Below the pieces are notes generated by a model. It saw nothing but the letters and a program-made list of their open reading frames with translations. It was not told the DNA's origin and did not search any database. Positions 1 through 8,122 of a stretch of 64,000 nucleotides of DNA are shown here, piece after piece. The stretch's first letter is position 1, and the number at the start of each line of letters is the position of its first letter. The stretch comes from Flavobacteriaceae bacterium bin25 (GTDB lineage: Bacteria > Bacteroidota > Bacteroidia > Flavobacteriales > Flavobacteriaceae): positions 1 through 64,000 of the forward strand of contig MPMN01000006.1 of NCBI GenBank assembly GCA_002238525.1. The letters are read 5' to 3'. Made by a program: the position numbers and the translations under genes.

Positions 1-152
1 GAAATTCCAGTACCTCACACCTAACCAAAAGTTTAAAGCACTGATGGGGGTTCCCCCTTAGACAACTTCAAAGCCGTTTTACCGATGATCATTCCATATG
101 AAAAAAGTCTCCATAGCATTTGTGTCCTACATATAGCCTAATGTAATCTTTA

Positions 153-340
153 TGCCTGACTTTCAGGGCAAAATGAGACCAAAACCCTTAAAAGTCTCGA
201 AAAATTACTGTTTCAACTGTTACTTTACCCACAACTTTACTTCTGTTTTGGAGGCCAATAAGGTATAGCAACTAACCATAGAGGGAGAAAGTGCGTAAAA
301 TTTACTGTCGTTTTTTCTTAACTCTCTCCATAGTACATTC
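153..340 (-). mobile_element. IS1634-type element, right-end relic
   Basis: Read on the minus strand, this matches the terminal region seen at 18560-18685, 19264-19396 and 31464-31600: a run resembling AAAGTAACAGTTGGAAATGG, then AAGGGTTTTGG, then the terminal AAAGTCAGG. The upstream transposase part is too decayed to read. It is a truncated copy with no coding capacity. Confidence 0.5.
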
Positions 341-599
341 AAAAAGAAATCAAGCAGAAGATCCCATCCTAGGTAGAAGCCCTCATGACTCTCTTGCTAC
401 CAGGAAAAATAAAAAACTGGCTTAAAAGAAGGTCTTGTTTCGTCGTCAGTAATCGGACACCTGGGTAGGAGTTGCACTTCTGCAGAGCCCATACCAATCA
501 AAAGTAATCTAAATGCTAATAGATTTGATCAGCTTTGCAATAAGCTTTGTAATTATTTCAGAGTTTGGGGAGGTTGTTTGGCAGAAAACTTTGGGGGAA

Positions 600-637
600 G
601 CACTGGGCTTCGCCCAGTGCTGGGGGCAAAGCCCCCC
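600..637. repeat. Tandem GC-rich hairpins
   Basis: There are two perfect stem-loops back to back in an AT-rich context. The first is GCACTGGGC (600-608), loop TTC, GCCCAGTGC (612-620). The second is GGGGGC (622-627), loop AAA, GCCCCC (631-636). The preceding TTGGGGG (near 590) can also pair with the trailing CCCCCCAA. No T-run follows, so this is not a clear intrinsic terminator. It could be a REP-like palindrome or the end of a lost element. Confidence 0.6.
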
Positions 638-660
638 AAGCGTATATATAAGGATTAATT

Positions 661-776
661 GCTGAAAAATCCAACGTAAAAAGAAACAAAAGAGGATTCA
701 ATTTTTTTCTTACCTCTGAAACCAAATCTGCTAAACCACTTCTGTCTATTTACAAAGTTTTTGGGACACTCCCACG
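661..776 (+). mobile_element. IS256-type right end, copy 1
   Basis: This is a 115-bp terminal region ending in TTTTTGGGACACTCCC (758-773). The last 29 bases are the inverted complement, with two mismatches, of the left end at 4570-4598, as expected for the terminal inverted repeats of one IS family. Related copies start at 1027 and 1739. No transposase remains. Confidence 0.6.
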
Positions 777-1026
777 AACCAAAAAAGGGAAGGGGAGTTT
801 CCTCGCTGAACCTATAAACAACCATAACTAAAAACCAAAGTAATCACAACACTATTCACCCTCTTTTTAAAAAATAAGGGTACAAATGACCATAAGATCC
901 CCTATAACCAAACACAATCAACACAATGGATAAGCACATTGTAATGGTGAACAATAAAGATGATTACCTCTCTTAAACAACTAAATCTTCAGTAAAAACA
1001 AACTTTGTTTGTTTTTACTGAAGAAA

Positions 1027-1137
1027 CTGAAAAATCCAACGTAAAAAAACAAAAGAATATTCAAATTTTCCCCATCTTTGAAACCAAATCTGCTAAACCA
1101 CTTCTACCTATGTACACATTCTTTGGCACACTATGAC
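1027..1137 (+). mobile_element. IS256-type right end, copy 2
   Basis: This diverged repeat of 661-776 shares its opening (AAAAATCCAACGTAAAAA), its middle (AACCAAATCTGCTAAACCAC) and an ending CTTTGGCACACTATG. It is non-coding. Confidence 0.5.
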
Positions 1138-1738
1138 TCATCCATTTTGGCCAACTCCGATGTACAATCAAAACTTTATCCTAAAAATCTAGCTATGAAC
1201 TTATTCTAAACTTAAGTATCTTGCAAATACAAAAAACATAATATAACTAAACATCAAAACAATTTACCTCTTTCTAAATAACCAAAAAAATCAGGGTATA
1301 TAATGTCGCGGTGGCGAGTTGATCATGGCTTCACCTGATGTAAGTACGGCCCAGTTTTTCTCTACTTTTGTTGACCTAATTAAAGATCTTCATATTCCGT
1401 AGTCTCTTGCTGAAATGATCATTTCAGTTGGATAACTTGATATTATCACAGTTTTTGGCAAGCAGTCAGGTGGTCTGAGCTTGGTGTGCATTCTGTGGTT
1501 TATTCTGCTTCTTACGAGCTTTGGAATCCTATACTTCTCTTTAATTTCTTCATCATTAGATAATCTGTCTAAAATCGTTTGATGATATTTTTAATTCAGA
1601 TCTGATGAAATGAAATTTCTTTTCATCTTTTGGGTTAATACTATATTTACACTTATAATACTCAACAAATTTGTAAATTTTCTATATGGTGACTAAAAAA
1701 TTGATGTACATGTAAAAGGGAGCGAGAGAGAACTAAAG

Positions 1739-1850
1739 AAAATCTTGCCAAAACAAAAGAACATCTGAAAATTATCAGAATTTGCTGTCTTTGCAGCTAA
1801 ATCTGTTAACCCACTTTTACCTATTTACACAGATTTTGGCACACTGTCGG
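1739..1850 (+). mobile_element. IS256-type right end, copy 3
   Basis: This is the third and most diverged member of the repeat set. It ends in CTATTTACACAGATTTTGGC then ACACTGTCGG (1821-1850). It lies 95 bp from the 3' end of the restriction endonuclease gene, so it forms the left border of the restriction-modification cassette. Confidence 0.5.
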
Positions 1851-1944
1851 ATAACATCTGAATGGTTACAGAGTGTTTTTCCTTAGTTTATCTGAATAAT
1901 ATATCAATCCATCATCTTAAATCTTATTGATTCTTAGGAGTTCT

Positions 1945-2856
1945 CTATCCCCACAAATCATTCAATATACCATCCTTAACCATACTTAAATTAAAGATGT
2001 AATCATTGTGTAAAAATGTTTTTTCAAGTGGTTTTAAGGTTGTTTTCCAACCTTTACCATCTGTAATCCAAATAAACTCAACACGATTATTATTACAAAA
2101 ATCATATAGAGATTTATATTCCCCACATGTAGATTTCAGTTTAGAACCTCCACCTGAATAAAAATTAGTTTCTATCCAATAAAGTTTATTGTTTTTATAA
2201 ACTACAAAATCTGGTCTCCTTGATGATTTATCTACTGGTAAATCTATACCCCACTTTTCTTTTACACTTGATGGAGAACCTTGTGTTATGTATGTTGAAC
2301 TATCTAACCCATAAACTCTTTGAAGTAAATGATTTACCAAACATTCCATAATAGTTCCACCTCTGTTCTTTCTTCCATTGGTATCTACACCAACCTCAAC
2401 ACCATATGTGTAATCCTTTATGTTTGTTAACCCACCTTCAATAATTAGTTTTTTCAAACCACTCTTTTCAAAAAACAATACATAGTTTTCTAAATCGTTT
2501 GAAAACAAATTAGGGTTACCAAAATCAAATTCTCTGAACTTAAAATCAGGTAAAACACTACTATCTAAAACATCAATTTTTTTATCCCTTACTCCCAATA
2601 GGGTTGGAAATACTTTAATTACTTCGGGATATTTTTCAAGTATATATTTTAGTTCATTATTAAAATCTTTTGAACCACATAACGAATTCAATATGTTTAG
2701 TTCAATCTTATACCGAGATACATTGTTAAATACCTTATCCCAATTGGTAAAGTATTTCCAAGTTCTGTTATTTAATAGAATTGTTTTTACTAAATAATCA
2801 AATACATCTTTAGGTGTGTTTAATTGGTGTTTATTATAAAAGTTTATTGGTTTCAT
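1945..2856 (-). CDS. dpnB: Type II restriction endonuclease, DpnII/MboI family (GATC)
   Basis: Predicted to cut double-stranded DNA at GATC sites that lack adenine methylation. The 303-residue protein carries the blocks I recall as typical of R.DpnII: GVEVGVDTNGRKNRGG in the centre, then NFYSGGGSKLKST and FIWITDGKGW in the C-terminal half. The IETNFYSG strand fits the nuclease core. Its length is close to the roughly 290 residues of DpnII. The ATG overlaps the stop of the upstream methyltransferase in an ATGA arrangement, so it is the last gene of a three-gene operon. The gene is AT-rich and bounded by IS256-type ends, which suggests lateral gain. The family call is strong; GATC specificity is inferred from the family and from the two partner methyltransferases. 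Confidence 0.93.
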   Translation of the reverse strand: MKPINFYNKHQLNTPKDVFDYLVKTILLNNRTWKYFTNWDKVFNNVSRYKIELNILNSLCGSKDFNNELKYILEKYPEVIKVFPTLLGVRDKKIDVLDSSVLPDFKFREFDFGNPNLFSNDLENYVLFFEKSGLKKLIIEGGLTNIKDYTYGVEVGVDTNGRKNRGGTIMECLVNHLLQRVYGLDSSTYITQGSPSSVKEKWGIDLPVDKSSRRPDFVVYKNNKLYWIETNFYSGGGSKLKSTCGEYKSLYDFCNNNRVEFIWITDGKGWKTTLKPLEKTFLHNDYIFNLSMVKDGILNDLWG

Positions 2857-3743
2857 TGGTTTTTTATATGATCTCCAATAACCAAGAATTCTGGTATTTT
2901 ACCTCTCTTGTTGAATTTACTATTTATGTTTCTACTACAATAAACTTTAACTACATTGAATTCATTGTAAATTTCTTTAATACAAGGAGATGATGAGTTG
3001 GATAAAATTACATAAACCCCATCATCATTAAGTTTCTTGAAATAATCTCTCAATCTTATTTGTTCATCTCTTCCAAACGAACCACTATATGAAGTGAATG
3101 ATGAGGTTTCATTGAGAGGTTGATACGGAGGGTCAAAATACACTAAATCACCTTTTCCAACCTCTTTAATATCATCAAATTGAGTGTTTCTGATGTTTTC
3201 CGTTTTTGGTAGTAATGATGATAGTTTATAAAGATTCTCTTCATCAACAATTCTTGGGTTTTTATAATTTCCTTTGGGAACATTGAACAATCCTTTACTA
3301 TTAACCCTATACAAACCATTAAAACAAGTTCTGTTGAGAAGGATTAAAGATGAAGAACGAACAACACCCTCATATTTTTCAACCTTATTCTTATCCCTAT
3401 CCAAACCATTAAATCTATCTCTAATATGGTAATAATCATATTTGTAATAATCTTTCTCTAATTCCTTACAATATTGGATTACTTCATCCGGATATGATTT
3501 AATGTTTTTATACATCTCAATCAAATCAGTATTTACATCATTGATTATGGAGGTTTCTTTTAATTCAACACCAAAAGTTTTAAGGATATCAAAATATACA
3601 GAGCCTCCACCAAAAAAGGGTTCTATGTATTTATTTGATTTGAGATTTTTATAATATTTCCTTATATCTGGAATTAGTTCTCTTTTACCTCCAACCCACT
3701 TTAGAACAGGTTTCACTTCAATATCACCAAACAAATCAAACAT
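2853..3743 (-). CDS. dpnM: DNA adenine methyltransferase, Dam/DpnM type
   Basis: Predicted N6-adenine methyltransferase that protects GATC in duplex DNA from the adjacent nuclease. This 296-residue protein shows the class alpha order: an N-terminal LKWVGGKR and the AdoMet-binding EPFFGGGSVYFD at about residues 40-55, then the catalytic DPPYQPLN with TSSFTSYSGSFG after it. The end KIPEFLVIGDH is typical of Dam-like enzymes. The start overlaps the upstream methyltransferase by 8 bp and the stop overlaps the nuclease by 4 bp, so translation is probably coupled. In the pneumococcal DpnII operon, as I recall it, this gene comes first; here it is second. Confidence 0.93.
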   Translation of the reverse strand: MFDLFGDIEVKPVLKWVGGKRELIPDIRKYYKNLKSNKYIEPFFGGGSVYFDILKTFGVELKETSIINDVNTDLIEMYKNIKSYPDEVIQYCKELEKDYYKYDYYHIRDRFNGLDRDKNKVEKYEGVVRSSSLILLNRTCFNGLYRVNSKGLFNVPKGNYKNPRIVDEENLYKLSSLLPKTENIRNTQFDDIKEVGKGDLVYFDPPYQPLNETSSFTSYSGSFGRDEQIRLRDYFKKLNDDGVYVILSNSSSPCIKEIYNEFNVVKVYCSRNINSKFNKRGKIPEFLVIGDHIKNQ

Positions 3744-4503
3744 TCAATTTTAATTTATTGGTTTCACTTTCAATTCTTTTTTTAGTTAAGTTGAAATACT
3801 CCTTTTCCAATTCAATTCCAATGTATTTTCTTTTGTTTCTAATACTAACAACACCTGTAGTTCCACTACCATTAAACATATCTAAAACAACATCTCCCTC
3901 TTGAGTGGAAGAAAGAACCATTCTTTCAATAATTTCCTCTGGTTTTTGTGTTGGATGTTTACCGAACTCTTTTTCAACTTTCTTTGGTCTACCCATAATC
4001 CAAACATCCTTCATTTGTTTTCCTCCATTTACTTCCTTCATTAAATTATAATCAAAAAAATGTTTAGATTTTTTACCTTTTCTAACCCATAAAATAGTTT
4101 CTGTGGAGTGTGTGAAAAACCTACAAGATAGGTTTGGTGGAGGTAATGTTTTTACCCAAGTTATATTATTAAGAATTCTGAAATCCTCAATACTATCTAT
4201 AATAGAACCAATTGTATAAATGTTATGATATGTTCCACTCACCCATAAAGTTCCACCATCTTTTAAAATCCTGTAACTTTCTTCAATCCACCTTAAGTTG
4301 AAGTTATAAACTTCATCAAAACCTTTTCTATTATCCCATTTCCCCTTATTAACAGATACCATTTTACCACTCTTACAAGTAATTCCATCATTTGAAAGGA
4401 AGTAGGGAGGGTCTGTTATAATACAATCAATAGAGTTATCTTTTAGTTCAGATAATACCTTCAAACAATCCTTATTGTATAGTTTAATATTTTCTTTTTC
4501 CAC
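3736..4503 (-). CDS. dpnA: DNA adenine methyltransferase, DpnA type
   Basis: The second GATC methyltransferase of DpnII-type systems; the pneumococcal homologue can methylate single-stranded DNA. The 255-residue protein has the class beta order: catalytic DPPYFLSNDG near residue 30, then WVSGTYHNIY, NLSCRFFTHSTETILW and KHPTQKPEEI, and finally the AdoMet-binding DMFNGSGTTGV near residue 210. These blocks match DpnA closely from memory. It is the first gene of the operon, so the methyltransferases are made before the nuclease, a usual safety arrangement. No promoter was assigned confidently in the 65 bp before the IS256-type end. Confidence 0.93.
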   Translation of the reverse strand: MEKENIKLYNKDCLKVLSELKDNSIDCIITDPPYFLSNDGITCKSGKMVSVNKGKWDNRKGFDEVYNFNLRWIEESYRILKDGGTLWVSGTYHNIYTIGSIIDSIEDFRILNNITWVKTLPPPNLSCRFFTHSTETILWVRKGKKSKHFFDYNLMKEVNGGKQMKDVWIMGRPKKVEKEFGKHPTQKPEEIIERMVLSSTQEGDVVLDMFNGSGTTGVVSIRNKRKYIGIELEKEYFNLTKKRIESETNKLKLNV

Positions 4504-4569
4504 TCTGTAAATTTAGTTTTTTAGAAACGGAGTTCATAATTTATTTTACTAAGTATTTCGATATGAGAG

Positions 4570-5045
4570 GGGAGTATCCCAAAAACTGTGTAAATAGAAA
4601 TCAGGTAGGTCTATTAAGACTCACCTGATTTTTTGTATTTTTCAATGTGGTTTACCCAATCACATTTACTGAAAAAAATACATTGATGGATAAATTTAGA
4701 AAATTACTAAGGATAGTAGCATCTTAGCTAATGTCAAAACCACTTCAGAAGGTGCTGGTTTGATGAGTGGTCTTTTCAAAGAAGTCGTCGAAATGCTTTT
4801 TCTGGCCGAGTAGGAAGAACATTTAGCGTACAAGAAGAGTGTCGCAATGGTTACACTTCTAAGAAACTAAAGTCTAGGTTTGGGCTTTCAGATATCCAAG
4901 TGCCTCGTGATCGTAAGGGGACCTTTGAGCCGGAGATTTTACCCAAGTGGGTTAATAAAAGTCCGTTAATAAAAGTCCGGATTTAGAAGACATAGTGATT
5001 TCTTTATATTCCAAAGGGATGAGCAATACGGATATAGAGGATTTC
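4570..5045 (+). pseudogene. IS256-family transposase, N-terminal relic with left end
   Basis: The left terminal repeat GGGAGTATCCCAAAAACTG starts at 4570. Downstream, a broken reading frame gives NGYTSKKLKSRFGLS then DIQVPRDRKGTFEPEILPKW (about 4836-4950) and DLEDIVISLYSKGMSN (about 4982-5030). These are the N-terminal blocks of mutator-type IS256 transposases. A short tandem duplication of GTTAATAAAAGTCCG near 4950-4978 disrupts the frame. The match stops near 5045, where the sequence passes straight into an IS5-type transposase. The catalytic core is missing, so the copy is dead. Confidence 0.75.
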
Positions 5046-5754
5046 ATGGCTGAGGATAGAAAAGAAGATACCCGTTCAGATACGGAATTAATGGAAGAAG
5101 AGAAATATCACCAGAAGAAAGAAAAAGAAAGTCCCCATGCGGATCATGAAGCTCGGTGGTTTAAAAACAGGTGCGTCACCTGGTAGCGTTTAAAGACCTA
5201 CTTTGGCTACAAGAGGCATATAGCAACCAATGATGATGGCTTGATACTTGGGGTTCATACCACTCCTACCAATGAGCAAGATAGCCAGGGGTTGGGGGAT
5301 CTAATGGAAAAGGTTCCTGGAGATGAGCGTACAGAGGTGATGGGGGACAAAGGTTATAAGTCCAAAAAAAATGATCGATTGCTGGAAGAAATGGGCAGTA
5401 ATACCATTTATACATTAAAGTTGCTCATAGAAAATTTAGTGCCTAAGTTGTTTAGCAGTAGAGTAAATACATAAACTTATTGAGCAATATAGTGTTCGTT
5501 ATGGTATAAGTCATTGATTATGGAAAAAGGATATAGACATAAACCCTTGACAAAGGAGCAGAAACAGAGGAATAAAGAGATTAGTAAGAAACGCTGGAGC
5601 GAGAAACAGACTTTTGGTGGTTTTACATCGGTGGTTTGGTTGTCATATCACTAGGCTGAAAGGCTTAGAGAAAGTTCATCATCAGCATATACTGAAGACT
5701 ATAGCATACCATTTAAAGCGTTCTCCGGGATTGGTGTGTCTGCTGGTGAAATAA
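5046..5754 (+). pseudogene. IS5-family transposase, C-terminal relic
   Basis: The reconstructed frame reads ADHEARWFKNR, then YFGYKRHIATNDDGLILGVH, TTPTNEQDSQGLGDLMEKV, MGDKGYKSKKNDRLLEEMGS, KPLTKEQKQRNKEISKKRW and LHRWFGCHITRLKGLEKVHH, up to a stop at 5752-5754. This is the DDE-domain half of an IS5-type transposase. It is broken by a stop at 5185, by a 105-bp MITE at 5402-5506 whose removal restores the frame, and by a one-base frameshift after TFGG near 5616. The 5' half has been replaced by IS256-type sequence. Confidence 0.8.
5402..5506 (-). mobile_element. 105-bp MITE-like element, copy B
   Basis: This copy differs by a single base from the reverse complement of 12979-13083. The ends are TACCAT and ATGGTA. 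Inside, TTGCTCA sits at positions 20-26 from each end, giving imperfect terminal inverted repeats. It is flanked by TAA on both sides (5399-5401 and 5507-5509), which can also be read as a TA duplication. It lies inside an IS5 transposase relic, and joining the flanks restores the reading frame. It has no coding capacity, so it must have been moved by a transposase encoded elsewhere. Confidence 0.85.
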
Positions 5755-6135
5755 GGTGTAAAAAAGCTGAAAATAAGCCTATTAGGGCGTGATATGGATA
5801 TATATTTAGCGAAACATTATCAAGAAAAAGATGACTTAAGTACGAATTGAGCAATTACAAAGTAAAAAAAGAACCCAAAAATTGGGTTAAGCCATAAAAC
5901 CTAATTATGCAAAGGTCTCATAGATATTTTGACAAGCTTGCACGAGAATTATTCTCTGTAACCATATGCTGATGATTAGATTTTGAAGATGAAAAGGTTT
6001 ATCTGTAGAGAAGGTTCATGTGCAAATAGATACAATGAAATATCACGAGGAACAATTTAGTAGAGGTGTTGATAAAGCACTTAAAATTTATGGCTCTAAT
6101 CACTTTATTGTAGAAACTGCAAATAAATTCAGGTT
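5755..6135. other. Gap with repeat fragments
   Basis: No convincing gene. It contains a hairpin (5872-5888), a worn copy of the CGCAAGTTTGTCAAAA end family at about 5924-5943 (minus sense, TTTTGACAAGCTTGCAC), and a short repeat TGGCTCTAATCACTTTATTG at 6090-6109 that recurs near 63822 and, more diverged, near 7400 on the minus strand. A 46-codon open frame overlaps that repeat and runs into the 3' end of the toxin gene. It is not recognisable. Confidence 0.45.
5872..5888 (-). terminator. Possible intrinsic terminator of the AbiEii operon
   Basis: The stem AACCCAA / TTGGGTT has a 3-base loop and is followed, on the minus strand, by a run of seven T at 5864-5870. The polarity fits transcription from the minus-strand toxin genes, although their last stop codon is about 250 bp upstream. 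The stem is short, so the call is tentative. Confidence 0.4.
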
Positions 6136-6912
6136 TTATTTCTTTGGACCGCCATCGTCATTGATGAAGGAATAGGTTTTATAGTCAAACCCTATTTGCT
6201 TGTATAGTTCATGGACTTTTTTAGTCCAACCTTCCACAGCATCTTCCCACATCTTTGGGTTATCTATATAATCTAGATCATCATTTGAGGCATCATTTAA
6301 TCCGTAATCTAGAAATGTCAATAAATCCTCTGGGGTGGTAACAACAGAACGGCTTTTCCCGCTTTCGAAAAAGCCTGGACCTCTGTGTTCTAATAATTTG
6401 TCTTTCTTTTTAGCGAGATTGTAAATCTTTATCAAAGGAATCCTATCAGTGATGGCGTCCAAATCATAAATGTCTTTTTGTGTTGTCCTATCAGTTATCG
6501 CAAGTAATTTCAATAAAGCGATATCTTCAACAGAAGCCATAGGTATTCCACCGACTTTTTCCGTCGGATTTAAAAGAGGCACATCACCAATTAAATCTAC
6601 TTTGACTTTTTCATTTTCGTCAAATATCTCTATGGACATATAATAGACTTCTTTCTCATCTTTTATAGTAGCAGTCACTTCTTTCTCTGGATATTTTGAT
6701 TTCACTATCTCAAAAATTTCTTTTAAATCTTCTTTCGATATTTCTTCTTCAGAGGATAAGTCAATATCCACTGATATTCTATGTTTAAAGCGTAATGCTA
6801 AATTAGTTCCTCCAATGAGGTAAAAGGATTTTAGAATGTCTAAATCTTTCAATTCATGAAGAGTCTGATATAGATGTTCACTAACAGCTGGCGCATTCTT
6901 TTTCATTATCAA
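6136..6912 (-). CDS. Nucleotidyltransferase toxin, AbiEii/AbiGii family
   Basis: Members of this family act as toxins of bacteriophage-abortive-infection (type IV) toxin-antitoxin systems and transfer nucleotides to RNA targets. The 258-residue protein has the signature near its N-terminus: GGT at about 34-36, then HR at 44-45 and D-x-D at 49 and 51 (FKHRISVDIDL), the metal-binding part of a DNA-polymerase-beta-like fold. Downstream, ASVEDIALLKLLAITDR and TQKDIYDL fit the family. The second Met (MKKNAP) is as likely a start as the first. It overlaps the upstream gene by 32 bp, which implies an operon. The family is clear; toxicity is inferred. Confidence 0.85.
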   Translation of the reverse strand: MIMKKNAPAVSEHLYQTLHELKDLDILKSFYLIGGTNLALRFKHRISVDIDLSSEEEISKEDLKEIFEIVKSKYPEKEVTATIKDEKEVYYMSIEIFDENEKVKVDLIGDVPLLNPTEKVGGIPMASVEDIALLKLLAITDRTTQKDIYDLDAITDRIPLIKIYNLAKKKDKLLEHRGPGFFESGKSRSVVTTPEDLLTFLDYGLNDASNDDLDYIDNPKMWEDAVEGWTKKVHELYKQIGFDYKTYSFINDDGGPKK

Positions 6913-7324
6913 ATAAAATGTTTATGTCTAAAAATTTTCCTCGTCTTGATGCGATAGTCCCGGATGGGATAGGCTTAGTATTATATCTTGAAGTTATCCT
7001 TTCAAGTTGGCAAGTATCGATTCTTTCATAAGGATTGAGGCAAACCTCAAGAATTTCATTTTTTGTGTAGTACTTTTCCAGCATTTCCATGTTATCATCA
7101 AAATCTTTCGGAAATGATCTTTGTATTACTCTTTGGATGATCAATCGAATGTGTTTTTTTCTGTTCAATCCATCGATTATTCTATCCCAAAAATACACTG
7201 GTCTGCTACCTTTTTTTAGATCTTTGAGTAGTGCATCATTGGTGGGATCGCTGTTCCTTTTTGCTTCTGCGAGTCTTTTATAGACATTTGGATGAAGGTT
7301 GTATTCTTCTGGGTTTATACTCAT
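6881..7324 (-). CDS. DUF6922-like protein, presumed antitoxin partner
   Basis: A small 147-residue protein without a catalytic motif. Its middle, YFWDRIIDGLNRKKHIRLII followed by QRVIQRSF and EMLEKYYTKNEILEV, resembles the short helical proteins that often precede AbiEii-type nucleotidyltransferases. It is not the classical winged-helix AbiEi antitoxin. Position (directly upstream, overlapping) and size suggest it neutralises or regulates the toxin. The domain name comes from memory; the antitoxin role is an inference from context. Confidence 0.6.
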   Translation of the reverse strand: MSINPEEYNLHPNVYKRLAEAKRNSDPTNDALLKDLKKGSRPVYFWDRIIDGLNRKKHIRLIIQRVIQRSFPKDFDDNMEMLEKYYTKNEILEVCLNPYERIDTCQLERITSRYNTKPIPSGTIASRRGKFLDINILFDNEKECASC

Positions 7325-7670
7325 AATTGCGATAGATCAGAAACCCCACAAAATTAATGCTTTTTTCGCTTCATTTCTACCGATTCCACATTAAAGTTAT
7401 TAGAGCCAAATTTATTTGAGAGTTTTCTATGTATTGAATTCTGGATTTGGAAACTAGAATAAAAGAAATTTAGGTACATGTGTATCATAGGAAATAGGTC
7501 TGCGTACTCCCGATGGATTGAATAGAATCGGTGTATATTGAAGAACATTTCTAAGTAAGGGAATAAACTAAAGAGACTTAAATTGCCTAGTAAATTATAA
7601 AATATTCGATGTAGGGTTGATATGTTGTTACCATTATAAATGATAACTTTGTCCATCCAAAAGTAATTAA
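7325..7670. other. Divergent intergenic region before sufA
   Basis: This separates the minus-strand toxin pair from the plus-strand suf genes. A 100-codon minus-strand frame (7354-7656) is open but has low complexity, is rich in aromatic residues, resembles nothing I know and would overlap the sufA promoter. I do not call it a gene. Its last codons include a worn copy of the GGCTCTAAT repeat also found at 6090 and 63822. Confidence 0.4.
7644..7651 (+). promoter_or_regulatory. Bacteroidota-type -7 element for sufA
   Basis: TAACTTTG fits the phylum consensus TAnnTTTG. A TTG lies at 7625-7627, about 16 bases upstream, as a possible -33 element. Transcription would start about 10-15 bases before the sufA ATG at 7671. 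Confidence 0.4.
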
Positions 7671-8000
7671 ATGATTATCGTCAGTGATGATGCTCGAGAT
7701 AAAGTTCTGAATCTGATGCAGGATGATGGTTTTGACCCTAAATTAGATTTCGTGAGGGTAGGAGTGAAAAGTGGAGGATGTTCGGGTCTTTCCTATATGC
7801 TGGAATTCGATAAACAAATCCATCAGGAAGACAAACTCTTTGAAGACAATCAAGTGAAAATTGTGGTCAATAAAAGGAGTCTGCTCTACCTTTTGGGAAC
7901 AACTCTTGAATATTCTGGCGGTCTCAATGGAAAAGGATTTGTGTTTAAAAATCCAAATGCCCAAAGAACTTGCGGATGTGGCGAGAGTTTTTCACTTTGA
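7671..8000 (+). CDS. sufA: A-type iron-sulfur carrier protein (SufA/IscA/HesB family)
   Basis: Predicted to accept Fe-S clusters from the SufBCD scaffold and hand them to apo-proteins in the cytoplasm. The 109-residue protein has the three invariant cysteines: C37 in GGCSGLSY, and C101 and C103 in the C-terminal TCGCGESF. Length and spacing are normal for the family. It is the first gene of the suf run, 122 bp upstream of sufB with a second possible promoter between, so it may be expressed both alone and with the operon. Confidence 0.93.
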   Translation: MIIVSDDARDKVLNLMQDDGFDPKLDFVRVGVKSGGCSGLSYMLEFDKQIHQEDKLFEDNQVKIVVNKRSLLYLLGTTLEYSGGLNGKGFVFKNPNAQRTCGCGESFSL

Positions 8001-8040
8001 GTAATCTCCTTTTTTGTTACTACAATCACAAAATCTCTTT

Positions 8041-8048
8041 TAACTTTG
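8041..8048 (+). promoter_or_regulatory. Possible promoter -7 element for sufB
   Basis: A second TAACTTTG lies in the sufA-sufB gap. A TTTG at 8013-8016 lies 24 bases upstream, slightly far for a -33 box. It would give a leader of about 65 bases before the sufB ATG. Confidence 0.35.
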
Positions 8049-8122
8049 CTCGTGGCTATACGTTGCGGTTGAAGATCAAAAGCAACCGGAATAACTAATC
8101 ATAAAAAATAACCAATTACCTC

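Larger units (their letters stand above)
1..1944. other. IS-debris region without an intact gene
   Basis: I see no credible coding sequence in these 1.9 kb. The stretch holds an IS1634-type right end on the minus strand (about 153-340), a double GC-rich hairpin (600-637) and three degenerate IS256-type right ends (661-776, 1027-1137, 1739-1850). Between these (for example 340-590, 780-1020 and 1140-1735) the sequence is AT-rich, full of stops in all frames, and gives no recognisable product. It looks like an insertion-sequence graveyard bordering the restriction-modification operon. Confidence 0.6.

Noticed and set aside
5872..5888. Hairpin as a plus-strand terminator of the IS5 relic
   Set aside because: The T-run is on the other side, so the polarity fits minus-strand transcription only.
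7089..7283. Plus-strand open frame inside the DUF6922-like gene
   Set aside because: Antisense to a better-supported gene that is operonic with the AbiEii toxin.
7354..7656. 100-codon minus-strand open frame
   Set aside because: Low-complexity aromatic-rich product, no known relatives, and overlap with the probable sufA promoter; its end is part of a dispersed repeat.
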